A DNA stretch of 64,000 nt from Pseudomonadota bacterium. Lineage in GTDB: Bacteria; Pseudomonadota; Gammaproteobacteria; Steroidobacterales; Steroidobacteraceae. The translations under genes and the position numbers were made by a program. Shown here in pieces: positions 8,904 to 16,531 of this stretch. The stretch's first letter is position 1, and each line of letters opens with the position of its first letter. The notes beneath the pieces are model-generated. The model ran no database searches. It had not been told where the DNA came from and saw only the letters and a program-made list of their open reading frames with translations. The stretch is from positions 620,001 through 684,000 of the forward strand of contig JAFEDR010000011.1 in the NCBI GenBank assembly GCA_018241525.1, read 5' to 3'.

Positions 8904-9059
8904 TTAAGGAACGATGCTGCGGGTCAGGGTCGCCAGCAGCCGGAACGCGTATTGCAGCTGGCCGCCGAGCGACACCCCGCAGAGCAGGCCCGCCAGCGCC
9001 GCGCAGAACGGGTCGGCCAGCAGGCTTGCGGTCGGCGAGCGGTGTCGTAAGGTAGCCAC
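8904..9059 (-). CDS. Possible 51-residue membrane peptide upstream of the DUF6249 gene
   Basis: From GTG 9059 the minus strand encodes 51 residues with a hydrophobic centre (ADPFCAALAGLLCGVSLGGQ) and ends TRSIVP at the TAA 8904-8906. The stop sits 13 bases before the next ATG, inside the region carrying that gene's ribosome site, which is what a translationally coupled small gene would look like. There is no clear Shine-Dalgarno upstream of the GTG and the family is unknown to me, so this is a candidate only. Confidence 0.3.
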   Translation of the reverse strand: MATLRHRSPTASLLADPFCAALAGLLCGVSLGGQLQYAFRLLATLTRSIVP

Positions 9060-9064
9060 GGCGG

Positions 9065-9141
9065 GTGATACGCGCCGGCCGCGCCCCGGGTTTCAGGTGG
9101 CCCCCGGCACCGAAACCCGCCGGGCCTTTGCCGCGTATCAC
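9065..9141. repeat. Two concentric perfect inverted repeats before the ECF sigma gene
   Basis: Outer arms GTGATACGCG (9065-9074) and CGCGTATCAC (9132-9141) are perfect over 10 bp. Inner arms CGGGTTTC (9087-9094) and GAAACCCG (9112-9119) are perfect over 8 bp. Both pairs share the same centre (9103), so the whole 77 bases can fold as one long interrupted stem. It lies between divergently read genes and could be an operator pair, an RNA leader hairpin or a bidirectional terminator. Confidence 0.7.
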
Positions 9142-9169
9142 GGACATGCCTGGGAGTGCCGTGCCGCCA

Positions 9170-9718
9170 ATGGACGAGGCAATCGTCGAACAGCTGCGGG
9201 CCGGCCGCCCGGCCGAGGCCTTCGACGCGCTGGTCGCCAGCTATCGGCGGCGCGTGTTCGGCGTCGCCTACGCGATCCTCGGCTCGCGCGCGGCGGCCGA
9301 GGACGTGGCGCAGGAGGTGTTCGTGAAGCTGTGGCGGGCACTCGGCGACTTCGACGGGCGCGCCAAGCTCTCGACGTGGATCTACGCGATCGCGCGCAAT
9401 GCCGCGATCTCGGCGCGCCGGCGCGAGCGGCCGACGGCGTCGCTGTCCGACGAGGCGACCTTCGCCGACGCCGAAGCGCGCAGCGCCACGATGCCGCCGG
9501 CGAACGAGGACGACGAGCGCCTCTGGCGCGCGGTCGGGACCTTGCCCGAGACGCAGCGCCAGGCGGTCATCCTCTATTACCAGGACGAGCGGCCGGTCGA
9601 GGAAGTGGCGGCGATGCTCGGCATTCCGGTGAACACGGTGAAGACCCACCTGCATCGGGCCCGGGGGCGACTCGCGGTCGCGCTCGGCGCCCCCGAACGA
9701 CGCGAGGTCGGCACATGA
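9170..9718 (+). CDS. ECF-family RNA polymerase sigma factor
   Basis: A 182-residue extracytoplasmic-function sigma factor. Region 2 is clear (FDALVASYRRRVFGVAYAIL, then AAEDVAQEVFVKLWRAL and STWIYAIARNAAISARRR) and region 4 carries LPETQRQAVILYYQDERPVEEVAAML with the HTH GIPVNTVKTHLHRARGRL. The ATG at 9170 fits the family N-terminus; an in-frame ATG at 9146 would add eight residues, and neither has a strong ribosome site (a GGGAG lies 13 bases before 9170). The stop overlaps the next gene as ATGA, the usual coupling with an anti-sigma partner. The target regulon is unknown. Confidence 0.9.
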   Translation: MDEAIVEQLRAGRPAEAFDALVASYRRRVFGVAYAILGSRAAAEDVAQEVFVKLWRALGDFDGRAKLSTWIYAIARNAAISARRRERPTASLSDEATFADAEARSATMPPANEDDERLWRAVGTLPETQRQAVILYYQDERPVEEVAAMLGIPVNTVKTHLHRARGRLAVALGAPERREVGT

Positions 9719-10131
9719 ACGACAAGCCCCTGGCGGCCGACGGTCTCGACCGGCGGCTCGCGCGCCTGATGTCGACGCTCGACGCCGCGCCTGGCTTCGA
9801 GGCCCGGCTGGCGGCGCGGCTCGCCGCCGAGCGGCGCATCCCGGACGCCGCGGCGCGCGAGCACGCGCGCGAAGCGGCGATCCGGGCGCGAGCTGCCGAG
9901 GTGGAGCGCCTGCGACGGGCGCTCCGGGCGCGTCTCGTGCTCATGGCCGCGACCGCCGCGGGCGCGGCGGGACCGGTCTGGCTGGTCGCCCGCCTGCTGG
10001 CCGACGGACTCGCCGCGCTGCCGGCGAGCGCGGCCCCGTGGCTCGCGCTCGCGAGCTTCGCGGCGCTCGCCGCCTGGATCGGCACGCTGCACCTGCGCCT
10101 CGAGCGTGGTGAACCGGTGCTCGCGGCCTGA
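9715..10131 (+). CDS. Putative anti-sigma partner, two-helix membrane protein
   Basis: A 138-residue protein translationally coupled (ATGA) to the ECF sigma gene. The N-terminal half is charged and helical with DRRLARLMSTLDAAPGFEARLAARL, a motif common in DUF-type cytoplasmic parts of anti-sigma factors. The C-terminal half has two membrane helices (about residues 78-97 and 105-128). No zinc-binding HxxxCxxC motif is present, so it is not a ZAS-type anti-sigma factor. The role is inferred from operon position and membrane layout rather than from a recognised family. Confidence 0.6.
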   Translation: MNDKPLAADGLDRRLARLMSTLDAAPGFEARLAARLAAERRIPDAAAREHAREAAIRARAAEVERLRRALRARLVLMAATAAGAAGPVWLVARLLADGLAALPASAAPWLALASFAALAAWIGTLHLRLERGEPVLAA

Positions 10132-11135
10132 ACGCCCCGCTCCGCTGCCGCATCGCGCTCGCGAGCGCGGCGCTTTGCACGCCGCTGTCCGCCATCGCGG
10201 CGGCGGTGGCGCCGCTGCCGCACCTCGCGATTGCGCCGACGACGATTTCGGTCTCCGGCGTGTCGTCCGGTGGCTACCTGGCCGGCCAGTTCCATCTCGC
10301 CTACAGCAGCCTCGTCGACGGCGTCGGCGTGTTCGCGGCCGGCCCCTGGGGCTGCGCACGCGGCTCGCTGTCGCGCGCGCTCGGCGACTGCCTGAGCCGG
10401 CCCGACAGCGCACCGGATCCCGCGGCGCTCGTGGCGCAGGCCCGTGCGGCGGCCGCGCGCGGCAACCTGGATCCGATCGTCGGGCTCGGGCGTGCGCGCG
10501 TCTGGATCTTCCATGGCACGCGCGACGACACCGTGGCGGTGGCGGTGAGCACCGCGCTCGTCGAGTTCTACCGCGCGTTCGTGCCGGCCGCGCAGCTGCG
10601 CTACGTCGACCGGATCGCGGCACCGCACGGCATACCGACGCTGACCACGGGCTCGGACTGCGGCAGCACCCAGGCACCCTATCTCTACGCCTGCGGCTAC
10701 GACGGCGTCGGCGAGATGCTGGCTTTCCTCGACGGAGGTCGCGCGGCGGTCGCCGCGGCGGGTTCCGGCGTGCTGGCACGCTTCGACCAGACGCGCTATG
10801 ACCCGTCCGGCAGCCTCGCGGCGATCGGCTTCGTCTATGTCCCGGCCGCCTGTGCCGGCGCGCACCCGTGCCGCCTGCACGTCGCCTTCCACGGCTGCCG
10901 ACAGGGCAGCGATTTCGTCGGCGAGCGCTTCGCACGCGAGTCCGGCTATGACCGCTACGCCGACCGCCACGAACTCGTGGTGCTCTTTCCGCAGGCGCGG
11001 CGCAGCCTGTTCCTGCCGCTGAACCCGGAAGGCTGCTGGGACTGGTGGGGCTACAGCAGCGCGGACTACCTCGGCCGCGACGCCCCGGAACTCGCAGCCG
11101 TGCGCGCGATGGTGCGCGCGGTGGCGGGGTTCTGA
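10128..11135 (+). CDS. Secreted PHB depolymerase-like alpha/beta hydrolase
   Basis: The protein has a GVSSGGY nucleophile elbow, LHVAFHGCRQGSDFVG and NPEGCWDWWGYSSADY, all hallmarks of extracellular polyhydroxybutyrate depolymerase-type esterases (nucleophile serine in GxSxG, C-terminal catalytic motifs). The frame upstream encodes a convincing signal peptide (RCRIALASAALCTPLSAIAA) but contains no ATG/GTG/TTG: the only in-frame candidate before it is CTG at 10128, overlapping the preceding stop as CTGA. The first conventional start is GTG 10206, which would give 309 residues without a signal peptide. I choose the signal-peptide form (335 residues). Likely role: hydrolysis of short polyester or related esters outside the cytoplasm. 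Confidence 0.75.
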   Translation: MNAPLRCRIALASAALCTPLSAIAAAVAPLPHLAIAPTTISVSGVSSGGYLAGQFHLAYSSLVDGVGVFAAGPWGCARGSLSRALGDCLSRPDSAPDPAALVAQARAAAARGNLDPIVGLGRARVWIFHGTRDDTVAVAVSTALVEFYRAFVPAAQLRYVDRIAAPHGIPTLTTGSDCGSTQAPYLYACGYDGVGEMLAFLDGGRAAVAAAGSGVLARFDQTRYDPSGSLAAIGFVYVPAACAGAHPCRLHVAFHGCRQGSDFVGERFARESGYDRYADRHELVVLFPQARRSLFLPLNPEGCWDWWGYSSADYLGRDAPELAAVRAMVRAVAGF

Positions 11136-11178
11136 ACCGCGGCGCACACTCTAGGGCCCTCCGCCGCGAGAGACACGC

Positions 11179-12111
11179 GTGCCCGCGCAACCCCGACCCT
11201 CGGTCCTGTTCATCGGCCTCGGCAAGATGGGCGCCAACATGGCCCGGCGCGTCGCGCGCGCCGGCATTGGCGTGGTCGCCTACGACGTCGCGGCAGAGGC
11301 GCGCGCCGCGCTGGCGACCGAGCCCGGCATCGTCGCCGCCGACTCGCTGGCCGACGCCGTCGACCGGCTCGCCGCGCCGCGCGTTGCCTGGCTGATGCTG
11401 CCGGCCGGCGCGCCGACCGAGGCGACGCTGGCCGAGCTCCATGCGCGGCTCGCGCCCGGCGACGTGATCGTCGACGGCGCGAACGCCGATTACCGCGACA
11501 GCCAGCGGCATGCGGCCGACGCCGCGGCGCGGGGACTGCTGGCGGTCGACGCCGGCGTGTCGGGCGGCGTGTGGGGCCTCGCGAACGGCTACGGGCTGAT
11601 GCTCGGTGGCACCGCGGCCGCTCTGGCGCCGGTGCTGCCGCTGGTGCGTGCGCTCGCGCCCGCGCCCGACCGGGGCTGGGTGCACTGCGGCCCGCCGGGC
11701 GCCGGGCACTTCGTCAAGATGGTGCACAACGGCATCGAGTACGGACTGATGCAGGCCTATGCGGAGGGCTTCGCGCTGATGCGCGACAAGCGCGAGTTCG
11801 GGCTCGACCTCGCGGCGATTGCCGCGAGCTGGCGCGACGGCAGCGTGGTGCGCTCGTGGCTGCTCGATCTCGCGGCGGACATGCTGCACGCGGATGCAGG
11901 CCTGCAGGGCGTCGCGCCGGTGGTGGCTGATTCGGGCGAGGGCCGCTGGACGGTGCGCGAGGCGCTCGAGCTCGGCACGCCGGTTCCGGTGATCGGCGCG
12001 GCGCTGATGAGCCGCTTCGCCTCGCAGGGGCGCGACGACTTCGCCGCGCAGTTCCTCGCCCAGCTGCGGCACGCCTTCGGCGGCCACTTCGTGCCGCCGC
12101 GCGCGCCCTGA
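11179..12111 (+). CDS. 6-phosphogluconate dehydrogenase, short decarboxylating type
   Basis: A 310-residue 6PGDH-like enzyme of the short, usually NAD-linked class (standard Gnd is about 470 residues). It has the nucleotide-binding GLGKMGANMARR at residues 12-23, GVSGGVWGLANGYGLMLGG as substrate loop and KMVHNGIEYGLMQAYAEGF with the catalytic lysine and the family Asn/Tyr pattern. It oxidatively decarboxylates 6-phosphogluconate to ribulose 5-phosphate in the cytosol. It starts at GTG 11179. The convergent neighbour 3 bases away is 6-phosphogluconolactonase, the preceding step, supporting the assignment. Confidence 0.88.
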   Translation: MPAQPRPSVLFIGLGKMGANMARRVARAGIGVVAYDVAAEARAALATEPGIVAADSLADAVDRLAAPRVAWLMLPAGAPTEATLAELHARLAPGDVIVDGANADYRDSQRHAADAAARGLLAVDAGVSGGVWGLANGYGLMLGGTAAALAPVLPLVRALAPAPDRGWVHCGPPGAGHFVKMVHNGIEYGLMQAYAEGFALMRDKREFGLDLAAIAASWRDGSVVRSWLLDLAADMLHADAGLQGVAPVVADSGEGRWTVREALELGTPVPVIGAALMSRFASQGRDDFAAQFLAQLRHAFGGHFVPPRAP

Positions 12112-12114
12112 GCC

Positions 12115-12828
12115 TCAGTGTGGCGTCCGCAGCGCCGGCGGCAACGCCGCCGCCGCGGGCGCATCGGCGAACACCCACGCCGATTCGCGCGCGACCCGGC
12201 CGGCCGGGATCGACCGGTCCCCGGCCCAGAGGCGTGCGAGCGCCGTGGCCTTGTCGGCGCCGGTGACCAGCCAGAGCCGGTGGCGGGCCGCGTCGAGCAC
12301 GCGCCAGGTGAGCGTCATGCGCACCGTGCCCTGGTAGGCGACGCTGAGCGCGACGTCGCGATCCTGCCGCTCGAGCAGCGGGTCGCCGGGAACGAGCGAG
12401 GCCGTGTGGCCGTCCGCGCCGAGGCCGAGTTGCACGACGTCGAGCACCGGCGGGTCGCCGCAGCGCGCCGCGAGCAGCGCCGCGTACTCGTCCGCGCCGT
12501 CCGCCAGCGGCCGGTGTTCGACCGGCATCGCGTGCAGCGCGGCGGCGTCGAGGCCGTCCGGCGCGACCAGCAGGTCCGCGATCTGGCGCGCGTTGCGCCG
12601 CTCGTCCGCGGCCGGCACGACGCGCTCGTCGACCTGGAAGATGTCGAGGTCGTGCCACGGCACGCGCAGGCGCCTGAGTTCGTGCAGCATGCGCCACGGC
12701 GTGCGCCCGCCGGAGAGGGCGAGCGAGGCGCGACCGCGCGCCGCGACCGCACGACCGAGCTCGGCGCGCAGCCACAGCGCGGCGCGCTCGGCGGCAACCT
12801 CGGCGGTCGGCAAGACGTGGATCCGCAC
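12115..12828 (-). CDS. pgl: 6-phosphogluconolactonase
   Basis: A 237-residue Pgl of the DevB/NagB-like type that hydrolyses 6-phosphogluconolactone. Landmarks are LALSGGRTPWRMLHEL (phosphate-binding loop), DLDIFQVDERVVPAADERRN, the catalytic-type LGLGADGHTASLVPG and VTGADKATALARLWAGD. The GTG at 12828 is preceded by a strong GGGGAG ribosome site 5 bases upstream, which decides the start over longer readings. It is convergent with the 6PGDH gene. Glucose-6-phosphate dehydrogenase is not in this window. Confidence 0.92.
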   Translation of the reverse strand: MRIHVLPTAEVAAERAALWLRAELGRAVAARGRASLALSGGRTPWRMLHELRRLRVPWHDLDIFQVDERVVPAADERRNARQIADLLVAPDGLDAAALHAMPVEHRPLADGADEYAALLAARCGDPPVLDVVQLGLGADGHTASLVPGDPLLERQDRDVALSVAYQGTVRMTLTWRVLDAARHRLWLVTGADKATALARLWAGDRSIPAGRVARESAWVFADAPAAAALPPALRTPH

Positions 12829-12926
12829 GACGCTCCCCCGCCGCTCCGCGCGGCTGGCGGCATTTTGACCGTTCGTGCCGGGACTGCAATGCTTGGCTCC
12901 CGCCGCCACGCCGCCGGAGGCTCGCC

Positions 12927-13145
12927 GTGACCGACGAGAACGATGCGCTCGATACCGGGACGGTCGCGGCACTCGCGCGCTTCGCCGGCTATCCGCCGTT
13001 CGAACCGGAGACGCTGGCGCGCATCGCGGCTGGCGCATCGAACGCGGTGGCGGCAGTGCGCGCGTCGGCGACCGGGCCGCTGTTCGATGCCGAGCCGGGT
13101 GCGTTCCTGGCCGAGCTCGAGCGGCAGGCGGAGCCGCCGCGGTGA
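12927..13145 (+). CDS. AtzG-like DUF4089 small subunit
   Basis: A 72-residue protein with the DUF4089 pattern: an N-terminal helix, GYPPFEPETLARIAAG, and FDAEPGAFLAELERQA. In known systems AtzG binds the amidase AtzE and the complex hydrolyses 1-carboxybiuret. The GTG start has a GGAGG ribosome site 6 bases upstream. The stop overlaps the amidase start as GTGA, so the two are made together. The specific substrate here is not established. Confidence 0.75.
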   Translation: MTDENDALDTGTVAALARFAGYPPFEPETLARIAAGASNAVAAVRASATGPLFDAEPGAFLAELERQAEPPR

Positions 13146-14554
13146 ACGACCCGGCGCAGGCCACGCTGACCGAGATCGCCACGGCGCTCGCGGGCGGCGC
13201 GGTCTCGAGCGAGGAGCTGACCCGCGACTGCCTCGCCCGTGCGCACCGCCTGAACCCGGTGCTGAACTGCTTCCTGCGGATCGAGGACGAGGCGGCGCTC
13301 GCGGCGGCGCGCCGCGCCGACGAGCTGCGCGCGACCGGACGCCGGCTGGGACCGCTGCACGGCGTACCGATCGCGATCAAGGACATGTTCTACGACCCGG
13401 CGCGCGAGACGAGCTCGGGCTCGGCAATCCGCCGCGGCTTCCGGGGCGACGCGACCGCCGTGGCGCTCGCGCGCCTGCAGGCGGCCGGCGCGATCGTGCT
13501 CGGCGCGCTCAACATGACCGAGTTCGCGCTCGGGCCGACCGGCCACAATCCGTTCTACGGCGCCTGCCGCAACCCCTGGAATCCCGCCCACATCGCCGGC
13601 GGCTCCTCGAGCGGCTCGGGCGCGGCGGTCGCGGCGCGCATCGCGTACGGCACGCTCGGCTCCGACACCGGCGGCTCGATCCGCCTGCCCGCGGCGGTCA
13701 ACGGCATCCTCGGGCTCAAGCCCACCTACGGGCGCGTGCCGCGCACCGGTGCGATGCCGCTGTCGTGGTCGATCGACCACGTCGGGCCGCTGGCACGGAC
13801 GGCGGCGGACCTCGCGCGCCTGCTGCGCGTGATCGCCGGGCACGACGCCGACGACCCGGGCGCCAGCCGGCGACCGGTGCCGGACTACGAGGCCGAAGCA
13901 GCCGGCAGCATCGAGGGGCTGCGCATCGGCATCCCGCAGGATTTCTTCTTCGACGCGGTCGAGCCAGCGGTGCAGACGGTGATCGAGGCCGCACTCGCGA
14001 TGCTCGAGCGCGCCGGCGCGCGCCGCGTCGCGGTCACCGTGCCGGCCGCGCAGCACCTGACCGAACTCGGCCGCGCGGTCGTCTACAGCGAGGCAGCGGC
14101 GCTGCACGGCCACTGGCTGCGGACCCGGCCGGCAGACTACTCGCCGCAGGTGCGCGCGCGGATCGCGACCGGCGTCGCGATCCCGGCGGCGGCCTATGCC
14201 GAAGCGCTGCAGCTGCGCGCGCCGCTGCTGCGCGCGTTCTGCCGCGAGGCGCTCGGCGAGTGCGACCTGCTGGTAACGCCGGCGCTCGCGATCGAGGTAC
14301 CGACCCTCGAGCACACCGACGTCGGCGGCGGCGCCTCGATGTGGACGACGATCGCGCGCCTGCTCCGGACGCTGGCGCCATTCAACTACCTTGGCGTGCC
14401 GGCGCTCGCGCTGCCGGTCGGCTTCGCTCCCGGCGGCCTGCCGGTCGGCCTGCAGCTCGTCGGCCGGCCGTTCGCCGAAGGCCGCCTGCTGCAGGTCGCG
14501 GCCGAGTACCAGCGGCACACGGACTGGCACGAGCGGCTGCCGCCCTACCACTGA
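13142..14554 (+). CDS. Amidase-signature enzyme (AtzE-like partner of DUF4089)
   Basis: A 470-residue amidase-signature hydrolase. The Ser-cisSer-Lys triad is visible: Lys in PIAIKDMFYD (about residue 78), cis-Ser in the GSDTGGSIRLPAA loop and the nucleophile region GGSSSGSGAAVAA. The rest (LGLKPTYGRVPRTGAMPLSWSIDHVGP) is standard for the family, which includes GatA-like and AtzE-like enzymes. Coupling to a DUF4089 gene favours an AtzE-type complex over GatA; no gatB/gatC partner is nearby. The start GTG 13142 overlaps the previous stop. Confidence 0.85.
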   Translation: MNDPAQATLTEIATALAGGAVSSEELTRDCLARAHRLNPVLNCFLRIEDEAALAAARRADELRATGRRLGPLHGVPIAIKDMFYDPARETSSGSAIRRGFRGDATAVALARLQAAGAIVLGALNMTEFALGPTGHNPFYGACRNPWNPAHIAGGSSSGSGAAVAARIAYGTLGSDTGGSIRLPAAVNGILGLKPTYGRVPRTGAMPLSWSIDHVGPLARTAADLARLLRVIAGHDADDPGASRRPVPDYEAEAAGSIEGLRIGIPQDFFFDAVEPAVQTVIEAALAMLERAGARRVAVTVPAAQHLTELGRAVVYSEAAALHGHWLRTRPADYSPQVRARIATGVAIPAAAYAEALQLRAPLLRAFCREALGECDLLVTPALAIEVPTLEHTDVGGGASMWTTIARLLRTLAPFNYLGVPALALPVGFAPGGLPVGLQLVGRPFAEGRLLQVAAEYQRHTDWHERLPPYH

Positions 14555-14627
14555 GTACCCGCGCCCGCGTCGACCGTGACGCAGGTCGCAGTTCGCAGCG
14601 TCGGCGCTTCAGCACGGGTCCAGGACC

Positions 14628-14662
14628 GCGATACCCCGCATAGGTGGCATTAGGGGTATCGC
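14628..14662 (+). promoter_or_regulatory. Hairpin covering the ribosome site of the diguanylate cyclase gene
   Basis: Perfect 10-bp inverted repeat GCGATACCCC (14628-14637) and GGGGTATCGC (14653-14662) with a 15-base loop. The only purine-rich ribosome-site candidate, AGGGG (14652-14656), lies in the right arm and the ATG is at 14666, so in RNA the stem would occlude initiation. It could instead be a protein operator. Confidence 0.6.
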
Positions 14663-14665
14663 TGA

Positions 14666-16528
14666 ATGTCGAGCGCGGTGGTCGAGCGCCTGAGCTTCAG
14701 GGGCACGTCGGTCGGCGCGCGGCTGATGCTGATGAATGCGTTCCTGATGCTGGCGCTCGGGGTCGTCAGCGTCGTGACCTGGCGCGCGCTCGACGAGCAG
14801 GGCCGCGCGATGTCCGATCTGGCGCTCATCAGCAAGGTCGCCCGCTACCACCAGGACGCGGACATGCTGCACGCGACGCTGCGCGCCGACGTCAACGGCG
14901 CACTGGCGAGTGCCCAGCTGAGCGGCGCCGAGCGCGAGGCGCTCGAGCGATCGATTGACGAGAACGCAATGGACCTGCGCCGCGACCTGCAGGCGCTCGA
15001 CAAGCTGCCGCTGCCGCCCGACCTGACCGAGAGCCAGCAGAAGGTGCGGCGTATCGCCGAAGCGTTCCTGTCCCGCGCGGTCGAGATCGGCCGGCTCGCG
15101 ATCCGCGATCCGCGCGGCGCGGCACCGCTGCTGCCGGCATTCAACGAGTCGATCGACAGTCTTCGCCAGGCGATCGACGCGCAGACCCAGCTGCTGTCGC
15201 AGCGGCTCGTGAAGTCGAACGACGACGCGGCCAGCGCCGCCTACGATGCCAAGCGCTGGATCGTCTGGGCGTTCGTGATCGCCGGGATCGGGATCGGCCT
15301 GCTGGTCGCGTTCGTGTCGGCTTCGATCCGCAGCTCGCTGCGCCACGTCCGCGACGTGGCGCACGCGATGGCGGCCGGCGACCTGCAGGTACGCAGCAGC
15401 GATGCGACCCGCGACGAGATCGGCCAGCTGGCGCGGGCGCTGAACTCGATGGCCGACAGCCTGAGCGGCATGATCCTGAAGCTGCGGGCCGACGCCGACC
15501 GCGATGCCTTCGGCACGCAGCTCGTCGAAGCGCTCGAGATGGCCGACACCGAGGAGGAGGCGCACGAGACGATCGCGCGCGCCATGAACGCCATCGACGA
15601 GGACCGGCCGATGGAGCTGCTGATCGCCGACTCGAGCCGCGCGCATCTCGAGCGGGCGACCGCGCATCCCTGCGCCGGCGCCCCGGGCTGCGGCGTCGAG
15701 TCGCCCTTCAGCTGCGTCGCCGTGCGGCGCGGCAACCCGGTCACGTTCGCGGACTCCGAGGCACTCAATGCCTGTGCCCGGCTGCGCGGCCGCGGAGCGC
15801 CGATCTCCGCGGTCTGCGTGCCGGTCAGCTTCATGGGCCGCTCGCTCGGCGTGCTGCACGTCGCCGGCCGGCAGGGCGAGCCGCCGACGCCGCTGCAGGT
15901 CGCGCAGCTGACGACGCTCGGCATCCAGGCCGGCGCGCGGATCGGTACGGTACGCGCGTTCCAGCGCACACAGCGCCAGGCCACCACCGACTCGCTGACC
16001 GGCCTCTACAACCGGCGCACGCTCGAGGAACGCGCCCGCGGCCTGATGACCGACGGCGTGTCGTACGCGGTCGTGATCGCCGACCTCGATCACTTCAAGC
16101 GGCTGAACGACACCCGCGGCCACGAGGCCGGCGACAACGCGCTGCGGCAGTTCGCGGACGTGCTGCGGCGCGCGCTGCGCGGCGACGACACGCCGGCGCG
16201 CTGGGGCGGCGAGGAGTTCGTGCTGCTGCTGCCGCAGACCGCCGCCAGCGCGGCGCTGGAGGTGGTCGAGCGCATCCGCGCGCTGCTCGCCGAGGCGCAG
16301 CTGGTGGCCGACACGCCGGCGTTCACCGCCAGCTTCGGCGTCGCGCACTCCTCGATGGCGTCGCGCTTCGAGCAGCTGGTCAGGATCGCGGACGACGCGC
16401 TGTACCGCGCCAAGGAAGGCGGGCGCGATCGCGCCGTGCTCGGCGACCCGGCGCACGTCGAGCCGGCGATGCGGCGCCGCGAGGTCGAGCACCCGGCGGC
16501 GATGGACATCGAGCGGATCGCCCGCTGA
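14666..16528 (+). CDS. Membrane diguanylate cyclase (sensor-HAMP-GAF-GGDEF)
   Basis: A 620-residue inner-membrane enzyme predicted to make cyclic di-GMP. TM1 is at about residues 18-38, a helical periplasmic sensor (MCP-like four-helix bundle) follows to about 192, TM2 at about 193-217, then HAMP, a GAF-like domain and a C-terminal GGDEF domain. The active site is GGEEF at 514-518, preceded at five residues by RGDD, an RxxD inhibitory site, so product inhibition is expected. DSLTGLYNRRTLEERA begins the catalytic domain. No EAL domain is present. Translation may be controlled by the hairpin just upstream. Confidence 0.93.
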   Translation: MSSAVVERLSFRGTSVGARLMLMNAFLMLALGVVSVVTWRALDEQGRAMSDLALISKVARYHQDADMLHATLRADVNGALASAQLSGAEREALERSIDENAMDLRRDLQALDKLPLPPDLTESQQKVRRIAEAFLSRAVEIGRLAIRDPRGAAPLLPAFNESIDSLRQAIDAQTQLLSQRLVKSNDDAASAAYDAKRWIVWAFVIAGIGIGLLVAFVSASIRSSLRHVRDVAHAMAAGDLQVRSSDATRDEIGQLARALNSMADSLSGMILKLRADADRDAFGTQLVEALEMADTEEEAHETIARAMNAIDEDRPMELLIADSSRAHLERATAHPCAGAPGCGVESPFSCVAVRRGNPVTFADSEALNACARLRGRGAPISAVCVPVSFMGRSLGVLHVAGRQGEPPTPLQVAQLTTLGIQAGARIGTVRAFQRTQRQATTDSLTGLYNRRTLEERARGLMTDGVSYAVVIADLDHFKRLNDTRGHEAGDNALRQFADVLRRALRGDDTPARWGGEEFVLLLPQTAASAALEVVERIRALLAEAQLVADTPAFTASFGVAHSSMASRFEQLVRIADDALYRAKEGGRDRAVLGDPAHVEPAMRRREVEHPAAMDIERIAR

Positions 16529-16531
16529 GGA

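Noticed and set aside
14555..14665. Cyclic di-GMP riboswitch upstream of the GGDEF gene
   Set aside because: The 111-base gap is too short and lacks GEMM-conserved bases; only a simple hairpin is present.
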